DNA of 64,000 nucleotides. It comes from Ectobius pallidus. Lineage: Eukaryota; Arthropoda; Insecta; Blattodea; Ectobiidae. The position numbers and the translations under genes were made by a program. The notes beneath the pieces were generated by a model that worked only from the letters and a program-made list of their open reading frames with translations, made no database searches and was not told where the DNA came from. The DNA lies in assembly GCA_964059195.1 (NCBI GenBank), contig CAXKWD010000005.1, positions 96,423,882-96,487,881 of the forward strand. Reading direction: 5' to 3'. Below are positions 31,446 through 43,400 of the stretch, one piece after another. Each line of letters opens with the position of its first letter. Position 1 is the stretch's first letter.

Positions 31446-34400
31446 GTAAGTAGGCCTACTGTATAAAAGTTGAGTAGGATATATGCATAAAATCCAAAAC
31501 AAGGTTTTCCTCTGTTATAGCTAGGTTAGAAAGTAAAATCTTTTATTTTATTTTTTCTATACTTCACTTGCTGTGTTTTCCTATGATGTTATCATTGACC
31601 TTCTTCCTATTCTGCTTTTTTGATTATAGGTTATGTAGCCTGGTTGTTTCTCCATTAAAGCATCTTCCTCTGAACATGTGCATACACCAGCTGGTCTTCT
31701 TCCATTCTATCTATATGTTCTTTCCAATATTTCCTTCTATCTTTAATAAATTTCGTGATATCTTGAATTTTGCTATTCTCCCTAATTTCTATAATGTATC
31801 CTGCCAAATAGTGTCTTCCCTTGAATAGACCTTCATATGTGCTAACTTCTTGTTTAGTTTGTGCTGCATCAGCTCTGATTTCTACTGCATATGGCAAAAT
31901 TGTTGTAACTACTGTTTTATGAATTCTACAGTACTTTACTTTGAACAGAAATTTGCTACGCCAAATGATATCCCTCATATATCCTGATATTTGTGCTGCC
32001 TATCTGCTTGCTTCTTCACTTCTCGGTATAAGTTCTTATTATTTGTTTGAGCTCCCAAATATTGATTTCTGATACTGGTACCTGTTTATATAATTTTTCC
32101 TTCTACTTCTACATCTTATTGATATTCTTTTGAAACACTCATATAAATTTGGTTAAATGTTTGTGTTAGTGCAGTAACATTTTGTAAGCCATCTTCTGTT
32201 TCTGCAAGGATGACTGCATCATCTGCGTAACATATGGTATTGATGGAATTTGGTGTTTCCCATTTGGAAACTTACCCTAAGTTTTTGTGGCATTTTTTCT
32301 GTTAGCCTTTTGGGAATGCAAGTTAACTGATAGTTCTATATGCACTTCTTATAAACAACATGTTATGGTTACATAGAAAGGAATGGAATAGCCTAATTGG
32401 TTTTGCTTTCTGTCAGGTAGAAGACATTATGCATTGTTTTATCTATTAATATATAATGTTTTAACATTCTGACAAGTGATGATCTTTTTTACAATAATCT
32501 ACTTTCTTTTTTTACACCCTTATGATGGTGGCATACCAGAAGGCACAGATGGAGAATTTTAAATAAACATTTTCTGAAAATACTGCTCTGCTAGTATAAA
32601 TTATTATATAAATTCTGTTCCTAAAATATTAAGTGTAGTTTTCATGAAAACTTTTTCAGATTTTCCTTTAAAAAGGTTCAAATTGTTTTGATAAAAACCT
32701 GTAACAATGAGTCATACCAGTAAATTGGCTGTAGCCTATTTTTCTATAAAAATATCTTAAGACCATATCTTATTTTTCTGGGATATCTTTAATTTGGCAG
32801 AGGGTACAAGAAAAGTTTGTATAGGGCAGTTAGTAAATAAGCCTGAAATTAACCCAAGTTTTATGCCAAAATTTAATATTTTCATTCATCGTAAAATATG
32901 ATCTCTAGCTATGACTTATACTGCTGGTATTTCTGTTTCAGTTTAAGTGGAAAGCAGCGCTTAAAACGTTTTATGAAATGCTACTGGCACTCATTTTTCA
33001 CTGTGTTGACTCCCCTTTTACTCCTTCCTCTGATTATTTATGAACGTAAGGTAAGCTTTAAGAGAGTTTAAACCTTTTCTTTCCACAGTTTAACATGTTG
33101 AGCACTACAGAAGTCCCTAGGTAGGGACCACTAAGTTATGGGCCATTCAGATAGAAAATTAACCATAAACGTAACGTAAACATAGAAGTTTGGGGACATG
33201 TTTTTCAATGTGACCATTCACAATGCATCACGTAAACGTGAAACTTAAATGTAAAATTAAACGTAACGTAGAACCTTCCAAACACCAAGCTTCTGCATTA
33301 TGTTTATGCGAAAAATAACGATACAACCAATCAGAGAAGAGAACAGGAGACGGAAGTGGAATAGCCAAGAGATGGCGTCTATGAATGAGAAACTCGTCAT
33401 TATGATAAATGGCATCCATTATATAAAGATGCGGCATTGAAGGAAAATATAAGAACATTAGTTCCCCAAGATATGAACTACAGCCCATATAATATTCTAT
33501 TAATTTTTATATGTCTGCATAGGCTTGTATGATTTAAATTTTTATGGCCTACTCATGTTTAATAGAAAGATGAAAGTATTTTCGTCTGCTGCAGCCATTT
33601 TATCAGCTGTTCAAGTTCTTGTTTGTGATTGGTTCTTATATACGTTTAAGTTTTCATTGCAAATGCTCAATGCCGTGCTAAAGTTTGCGTTTAAGTTTAC
33701 GTTCTTATGTTTAAGGTTAAGTTTCTATCTGAATGGCCCATTAACACTGATCTAGTTTTCCTGAAAAGTAGAGGGACATTGAAAGTTGGAACTGTGATTA
33801 TTTGTCCCATCACTGATGAATTCAATGTGAGAGAGATCAATTCCAAGTAAACATCTTATGGTGCATATGGTGTTACATAACAAGTTTTTTGCACGACTTA
33901 ACTAATTAGTGGTACTTACGAATGTTGTTGCCGTGGATCGTAAGTTGACATTCCCGCACGCAATCTTGTTGCTATGGAAACAAAACAAATTTCCATGCGG
34001 TAAGAGTTTCCGTGCGGTAAGAATTTACTTACGCCACACATCATAATCCAAGCTTTTATGGACAAGGCCCCCCCAGGACAAATATTTGGTTCCCATAACA
34101 ACAAACACATGCGAATCACTTTCTGAAATAAACATCTATCTTCATTAATGTATATACATAATATTTTCAGGTAATATCTCAATTAATATAATTAAATTGA
34201 TATAAATAATCATCATGGAAAAAATAGCATGCAATACTCGTGCCGTAAGCGCATAACGGATCTCGGAAATTGAAAAAACTCGGCGCAAACTCTTTCCTCA
34301 ATCTGTATGCATCGCTTATGGCACTTGTATCGCAATATACTATAATAGCAACTTTTTGTCCCCTATTTTGCTTTATTTTGAGCACTTTATCACCTTTTTT

Positions 34401-37400
34401 CAATTTGGGAATTGCACTTAAAAATCCTAACCTGTTTGATTTCCTGCTATTCTGCTGTCTGGTTCAATTTTTACAATAAGACTGTCTGTTTACAGGATAC
34501 TAGATGCCTGTACACCTATCTTATTATATCGATATTCTGGGCTACGCAGGCAATTCCTATACCTGTCACTGGACTCTTGCCTGTGCTACTTTATCCAGCC
34601 TTGGCTGTCTCAAAAGTGAATGACATTTGTGTTGAATACCAAAGAGAAGCTGGAATTAATTTTTTAGCCACAGCGTTATTGGCATACAGTGTGGATAAAT
34701 CCGGCCTGTATAAACGCATGGCATTGAAGTGCTTGATGAAATCTGGACATTCTCACCTGAAGTAAGTATTGAGAATATTATTCACGTTTATAAGTTAGCT
34801 AAGACATAGAGACTTGATTTTATGATAGGTTGTGATAATGCAAAATTTGTTAATATATAATAAAAAGTTATGAGCATTAATTATATAGCGCTTGTCCCCA
34901 TAATTAATAAATTTTAATATCACGATTAAACATGAATTTTAATTCTTTTCACAAAATAAATGCTCATTTACAATTTACCACTAAATTAATAATTCATTGT
35001 GATATTTATGCAAAACTGACGTGTTTTAATATCCTTATTTCAAGAATAATGAAAATTCTCTCTGTCATCTTCCACAGCAGAGAGAGACAGATGAAAGGTA
35101 AAGATCAAGGTACAGTATACTATTTCCAACTAAAGAATAAAGTAGATCTAAACAAACACACTGATATGTATTACTCCGCGACCACATGTTCGTTGACACA
35201 TTGCAGACGTCTCAATTTCTATGCAAGAAGAGCTCGTTAATATTGATCAAAGTAAGATAGCATCTACAGAAACAAAGCTGGATTTCACAAATATTACATA
35301 TGCCTACGTTTAAAATGCTAATGCATTGTAATATTTCAATGTCATAATGAAAATCTACCTACTGCAAAATGTATTAAAAATATTCAAGATCACAGTTTTT
35401 TTGCCACTATTTAACTGCTTTCCCCACTTGGGCTTAACAACACGAGGTGGTGAGGCCTGATTAGCTTCAGCCATTGAACTGTATTGCTGTATTTTATCAT
35501 TTTATAATAGCTGTGGTAAGCTTGTTTTCACCATATGAATTAAACGATAACTGTCGGAGGAATATATGACAAGCGACTGTGTTATTTTTTCATACCTTTG
35601 TTGTCTTCAGGCATGCGCGTCGCATTACATTCAACCGATAATATCTAATAATAATATTGGTATTGCTTAAATCACATAGAAAGTGTTGCTACAAACTTGA
35701 GAAACATGCTTAATTTAGTCGTACATCAAATACACTACTTATGTTTTATGTTTTGAAGAAACTACTTTAATACTCGGAAGAAGACAACAAGCAAGAGCCT
35801 GGAGGGGTTGTGTGTCCAACTGCCAATCAGAACCCATCATGTCACGTGGTTTTGTTTACATCTACTTTATTCTTTAGTTGGAACTAGTATAGTTGGTTTC
35901 TAGTCTCGTGGGTTCACGTGTTTTGGACATGGTTTCTTATTCTGTTGTAACATTGTTTCAGTTGCCAAGTTAAATATTGCTGTAGTGGATTCTTCTTTAG
36001 GAGTCAAAATTTAAAAAATCCCACTTATTACTTTCTCTCATATACGTAGTATAAAGAAAATATTGTGATCATGACAAAAAACAGAAATCGAGATAACACC
36101 GGGAAAACATGATTCCTAGAAACTTAAAAATGCGTTTTTGGAATGACGTCTGACTGCCATCTGTCTGTGGAAAAGCACAGCAGACACACAGTTCATTATA
36201 TATTTACTTCTTTTTTTAATTAAGGACTTTTTTGGAATTTCATCAAACTGCCCAGAATTTGGTTTTTATAATTGAAATATAGACAACTTTTCATGAATTT
36301 TTTAAAATTTTGATTTTAAAAAAATGACTGTAACGTTGTCAAATTAGAAACTTCTGTCTGTGACTAATAAAATGGCTAAATCTGTTTTTTCTGTAAAAAA
36401 AGACTTATTTTCTCTGTATTTTACTTGTGTCTATTTGAAATTTTTTCTAGGCAGTCTCCATTATAGTAGGTGATACATAAAAACCTAGCACAGTAAAGTT
36501 GCAGAGAAAATTAAAATGAACACTTTTTGTTTAATACATTTCTTCATAAAATTAATAGATATCAAAATAAAAATGCAGAATGTCCGAACGAACATTAATT
36601 AAAATATGAATTATATTCTTCTGTTTCCCAAAGTAACAAGAAAACTATAATCAGCTAATTGTTGTGAAATGCAATAAGCCTATACCTCAGTCATAATGAA
36701 CACACCAAAACCAATGAAAGCGAGATGGTATATGCTAATAGGCAAGAGGTTCTAGGTTCAAATATCAATCCTTGTGTCCAGCCAAATTGACATGGGTTTT
36801 TCGTGGTTATGAATGCAGCTGCAAAGACTGCAAAATCTTGCTTTCATGAAAGTGATGTCGAGCTAGTTGTACGAGGATTAGATTACCAAAGTATCCAACA
36901 CTGGGCTTAAAGTCTTTATAGTCTATTCTATGTACATTTCAGTTTCAGATGTTGATTGCAAAAGAGCCCTTAGAGCATACAATGATATTTTATCCAATTA
37001 GGGCCGGTATTATAATCATGGTTTAACCTTTAGTTTTAGTTTAAACTTTAGTTTTTCAGATTTTTGCGTATTATAAACGATAACTACAAGTTAATCTTAA
37101 GTTTAACCTAACTGAACCTTTTCTACCGTTTAACCTACAGTTTAAGACGTAATAATTATTTTAATGAAAATGGCTATAAAAACAAAACAAACAAATACAA
37201 GCGAATTAGCACATCTTATTGTTTTTCTTTTATTTCCAAGGCCAATTCGTCTTCTTTTTTCAGCCAACAGGTCTACCAACACCATTGCACTGCGGTTTAA
37301 CTTAACCAGAACATTATGAAACGGCAGCTAGAGTTAAACTTTAGATTAGGTTTAACTTAATCTAAAGATCAACTTTGTTTATAATACCGGGCCTTAAAGA

Positions 37401-40400
37401 ACTAATCTTACCAGCAGGAAACTTTGAAACCATGTTTACAGTTATTTTGATCAGCATGCTAAATAAGGCATTTGAAATTTAAATTAATGCAGTAATATTA
37501 TTATATTAAATTTCACCATTTTTATCCTGCTTTGAGCCTAAGTTTTTCACTGATATTAATAAATTGTATTCACCATAAAATTGTGTTCCTGCTAAGACGT
37601 CATCAGTGATTCAAGGTAGGCTACAAAGGTGTTTACATTACATAGATATTACAAGGTATTTACAATTATGACACATGTTCTAGACAGCAGCTATTTCTGA
37701 AACTTAGAACCTTCAGTAAATTCATCTATTGAGTGATAATTTTGAGCGTTTATCAGGTAATTTGTTAATTCAGATTTAAACCTACTATACAGCTCATGCT
37801 ATATGAAGGAAAATGGTGTGTGCCAATCCCTGCCGGCTCTTTGTGCACTGGTGTCGCACTTATCAGAAGAAAGAAAGAAAGAAAGAAAGCATAGATTTCT
37901 TGTGGCTACTCCCAGGAGGTGCGTGATTGATCATCAATCAAAACCTCATAACTCGATAACTACTTGTTGTAAAAACATGGTTATTGTACATCTGGCTTCA
38001 GAAACATTTATTTTTTATCATGGTATATTTGAAAATTTTGGTTTGTGTATAGTTTTTTGCCACGCAATTGAAATAGCACAATGTAACGCTTTTGTTAGGA
38101 GCGAAGTTATCTGAACTGGGCAACGTTGCCCCTCTATCATTCGCTACTCGCACAGGCGGGTCCCATTAAAGCTCCATCCAATTTTCCTTCATATAGCGTG
38201 AGCCATATAGGCTCTTTTATAGTTTTAATTCTAATTGGGAGTTTAAAAATTTCATACCAATGAAGCTCGGTTTTTATTCAAATAATTTGAGATGATATGC
38301 TTTCACCATGAACTCATTTTTCCTCTTTGTACTCTATATGTATTCAGTTAAATTTTGAACAGTATTGAGTTGGTTATTATATACAAATAAAATGGTTCTT
38401 AAAATACTAGGAAGAGTGAGGAGGGAGATTTTTAAATACCATATTTCTCTACATGAATTCCTTTGTGAGTTGTTCAAGAGATATTTACCTATCCTTTTAG
38501 GCAGAACAAAGATTTTATTCATTAAGTGGAGGGAAAGGAAATAGACATTAAATCCATGTCTGGGATATTAATACAAGTAATGATTCTTACTTGTATTAAT
38601 ATCCCAGACATGGATTTAATGTCTATTTCCTTTCCCTCCACTTAATTAATAGTATATAAATAATAACTTGGCTTCAAAGTACCTACAAATGTAGGACGCC
38701 ATTGGATGCGTGTTCTCAACGGAGAAACCTCCCATGGTCTGCCTTGTCTTCTGAATCAGTTGAGGAATTTGATGTCGTACTGGCATGTTGTCATGGTAGC
38801 TCAATGGTAGAGCATCGGCGCGTTAAGCCGAAGATCCGTGTTCAAATCCCGGTTATGACATAAAATTTTTCAAACTGATTCTTACTTGGATTTTATTCAT
38901 ATTTGTCATAGACAAATTTTCCCACAGTTCGATTCCATATAAAAAGTGTAAATAAATCTTTGGAGAGTAAACTAATTTGTAAAATGCACTATGTTGCCAT
39001 TGGTGAATCAAAACCTTTGTCTCTTGGGGATTAGAAGTTTACTACAACATGAAGACAATATCTTTTCCTCCAAGGAAGAAGTATAAATACATTTTTAGCT
39101 ATTTTATTTAGAACATTTCAAAGTCTAGCTTACTGTTTATGTGGTTTTACCTTTGCTTTAATGCTATGTTCTCCAACTAGAATCTGAATCATGCTTTTCT
39201 CTTTTGTTATAGGCTCACTCTTAGTGTGTTTCTAATAACTGCATTAGGATCAATGTTCTTTACAGATATAGTAACTACTGAAATGACATTGCCTATTGTT
39301 ATTGTGATGCTGAGATCTCTTGAAGAGGTGAGTGTTATGATTATTGTATAGAACAGTGAAATTGTAGTGCTTTCAAATTTCACTAATCATGTGCTTCATT
39401 GATTAAAAAAGTAAATCTTGATCAGGAGCATGGCACTCTGGGTAATTCAAAAACGTACTGATCTAGATAAGTAAGGAAAACAAAATCTAGTTGTGTAAAT
39501 GTTAGGTTTGTATATTTTTTATGCAACTAATCTAGAATCTCTGAAAACCTGCTTGAACGTATAATTAACTTATAGATAGATTCAAGCAGATAAAATTTAC
39601 TTTCAAGGAAGAAATTGTGAAAAATGTGATTCAAATACTAATGTATGAAAATCTTTTCACAGGCAGGATTAAGTCGTTTTGCTGAAGAAGAGCCTGAAGA
39701 AGGAGAGAGGCCGTAAGTTACTAATCTTTTCTATAAACTGACAAAATATATTGTTAATCTGAGGCTTTCATGGCCGGAATCTTGGTATTGAAGCATCTTC
39801 CGGGCTGTGGGCCATGGTTCAAAGGCAAAATAACAAGTCTCGCCAGACGTTTCGCTCCCGCTGTGGGAACTTTTTCAGTGGCTGCTACCTTGACGCTGAC
39901 TGAACTGCTTGGATAAACGGAGCTGCTTATGTACTCGCGATGGGCGTGGCTTAGCTGGTTGCAGTTGCTACCGCCGCACCATTGGTGGCGTTCGACGCTG
40001 GCTGTTGTATTCCTTCTTGTCTAATACGTGATCCGGCCTTAAAATTACGAAGATGCTTCAATACCAAAATATATTGTGCTGTACCTATAATTAATTAATT
40101 ATATAACACCATACAACTAATATATTTTTACTTCCTATGCTTTTTGGGGGCTCTGCCCCCAAACCCCTTTGAGGTTCTCAGGAGAAGCTTTTTATGAGCT
40201 AGCCCTGTATCGGAGACCATCATCTATGTGAATCGTGTAATGTCTATCCAGTCTTCATACATTCTTTTAATTTTCCTTACCTATTAGCACAGCTGGAATC
40301 ATTAAATTTCGCACAAATATGGCAGATAGATATGGCTGCCAAATTTGATGATTCTAGCTATTCTATAACAGTGTAAAAAGTTATATAATATGTAGAAAAT

Positions 40401-43400
40401 GAACACAATTTACCTAAAATAAAACAATCTAGCTCTAAGATATTACCGATAATATGATATGACAGAAGTCATAGCACCAAACTCGTAGATCTCTCAAAAT
40501 CCTGTAGGCCTCGTTGTCGGTCAACAAGGTTTCCTCTAAAATGGCGAGAGATAGCAGCAGAAAACAGCTATGAAGTGGTAGGCAGGAACAAAAGGAACTT
40601 TATTCCTCGCATAGAGTCTGTGTTTGTCTCGCCATTTTAGAGGAAACCTTGTTGACCGATACCGGGGCAATCTCCCCCACTGCTAGTGCAACCCATTATT
40701 TTTTTATGACTTACCATTTAGCCTCCGAAGATAGGTCTGCACAGACTTTAAAGTTGTGTAAAGTTGTATCTAATCTGAAGAATTTTCCTGACAGCTAAAT
40801 GATATAAGTTTGTCAAATTTAAAGTTTCTAGCTCATTTGGAAGTGGGTAAACATTAATGTGATTGAGTGATAAGGAGGGGAAAATAGTAAGCTACTTTAC
40901 ACCACAACTGAGTCCCCCACTCCTACTCTCAATCCCTCCCCTAGCAGCGGCATTTGAACTACTAGCAGTGAAGAATTGGTTTTTATAAGTAGTGTTGGTG
41001 CAAGGGAATTTTCCTGCATCAGTTAAGTCATATTTTATGTTGTAATACGGCATTTTTATAGTTGTGAAATATTATGTATGTTGCAAGGGTGTTTTTTTTT
41101 TTTAAATAGCCTATTTTGTTGCAAGGGTCATTTTTATAATATTGTGAAATATTATGTGCAGGTGCAAGGATCTTTTTTTTATTGTGAAATATTAGGTGAC
41201 ATGTTAATTTATTGCAATTATGCATTACCGGTGTCGAGCAGCGGCTACAGGCATGATAGCGTGCGCTGCGGGGTAGCGGGTCAGGCGCACAGGGTAGTAG
41301 CCAGGCAGGGAAAGCAGCCATGCCGAGTGGCGAGTGGACCCAGTTGTGGCGTAAAGTAGTAATTTGCGAAGAACTTGTTAGAAAAGAAAGCATAATATCA
41401 GTCCTTTGTAGGGAATTAGAGTGTCATTGCTCTGAAGCCTTCAGCCTCCAGAGGTCTGAAGGCCATAGGTTGGGAATTGCTAACATAGAACTTTTTAAAG
41501 AAATTGGGTTAATGGTGATCCAGAAAAAAATATGTTGTTAATTTTACCTTTTATACAGAGTGTCCGGGAAAGACCTGACGAAAAAGAAATAATTATATAT
41601 CTGAAACTATTGCATTTATTGACGTTATGTTTTCACGGTTACAAAGAGAAACACGCTGAGTTTTAATAAACCTCTATGTGAGCACCATTTGTGGTCCGAT
41701 ACTCAATTTCATGCCACACACGCGAAAGCATCTCCGGTGTGACTAGTGCTATTGCATCGTAGATTCGGCCACGCAAATCTGCATTATCAGTCACAGGCGT
41801 GCGATACACTTTGTCTTTCACAAAACTCCAGAGAAAGAAATCCAGTGGGGTCATGTCAGGTGACCTTGGTGCCCATGGTGTAGGTCCTTCTCTCCCATGG
41901 ACTGTGGAGTTTGGCATTTGCAGTTGTCTTGCCGCCTCACGAATGGATTTCCTCGGGCTTCCTACAAAAGCAGCTCGTACCCTTTCAATGTCATTGTCGT
42001 TTATGCGCGATTTCTTTGCCTTTCCCCGCTGTGACTCAGCATTACCTACCTCCAGAAATTGCTTGTCCCAATGGAGGATGCTGTTTCGGGCGGGAGGATT
42101 TCGGCCTTTGTCTGTTTGGAAACGACGTTGTAGCCTACGCATAACTTGCATTCCCAGTTCTCATAATGAGACTAACTACACACGCTGCGCAGAACAAGCT
42201 TTTTCTCGTTTCTCCTCGTGCAACAACAATGTGCATGCTCATGCGCATTATGGGGTGCTACAAAACAAAACTTTTTGAGTTTTTCTTTCTAACTGTGAAA
42301 ATACTGAGGTAGTAACTGTAATAATTTCTGATATATAATTATTTCTTTTTCGTCAGGTCTTTCCCGTACACGGTGTAATATAGAAGAAGTTTCATGTCAT
42401 GTAAACTGATAATGAAAATAATATTGCTCTATCAATAAGCATGTTTTAATGTTAAGCCTACCAAGTGGCAGCATCTTGGACTCACATTTGGGAGGCCGAG
42501 TTCAAACCATGTGGTTGGTAAATTTGACTTGGGTTTTTTCATGGTTTCCCCCGTCATAAATGCAAATGGAGAATTGGATATTTACATCACATGATTAAAC
42601 CTCCTGTATCATAATAATTAAAATATCCTAATATCAGTTGTAATTAACAGAAAGTCATAATACATCAACAATAGACAACAGTTGCACATCAATAGTTACA
42701 TGGCCTACTGCTGTACACACAGAACCTGACTTCGATGTTCAAACGAGTAGAAAATAAGCTGGTTAAAAAATAAGAAATAAAATGTGTGTACTATAATGTT
42801 GCAGAATTCCTACAAGAACTACATTGTGTTATTTAATAGGAATAGCCTACAGTGCCAACATTGGATCAACAGCTACAGTCATAGGCAGTGGAGTTAATCT
42901 TTCTGCAAGAACTTTAGTTAATTTGTAAGTAATCCATCAATAATGTGCTTGTTGGTCTATTGAACAAACATGAAAATATTAAACTGTAGCCTAAATAGGG
43001 ATGAGATTAATGTTAGTTATTTTAGCTTGATTTTGATGTATTCTACTGATTTCAGTGAATTTTTTAGTGGAAAATGATGAGATTTCTTGAAAATTGTGTA
43101 TTTTTTAAAGAAGCTCGTTAAACTAAAATTGCAGAATATTTCATTTTCCTTCTCTTTCACATAAGGGATGTATTAATTTTTTAGAACAAAGTCCACATTT
43201 TGTAACAATTTTTTTTTTTACATTTTTTCAGCCAACCTATGGCATAATAATAATGTATACTATATTTGAAACTTAGTTAAAAAAAATGAAATTTTCAAAA
43301 ATCATAGAATTGTCATAAATTACACAAACTTCAATTTCTCTCATTGATCTGTTCCTTTTTATGCACAGAATAGTTAGCATTAATAGAAAGAATGACAGAA

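Noticed and set aside
31655..31978. Host gene on - in SLC13-like intron 1
   Set aside because: Sequence is the C-terminal part of an RTE-like LINE ORF2.
37803..38114. 103-codon frame inside a MITE
   Set aside because: Spans a TA-flanked non-autonomous element with TIRs; no domain.
41799..42278. 159-codon frame on + opposite the transposase
   Set aside because: Antisense shadow of the transposase remnant on -.
42840..42924. SLC13-like exon starting at 42840
   Set aside because: Breaks phase with exon 5; the acceptor ending at 42804 keeps the family sequence in frame.
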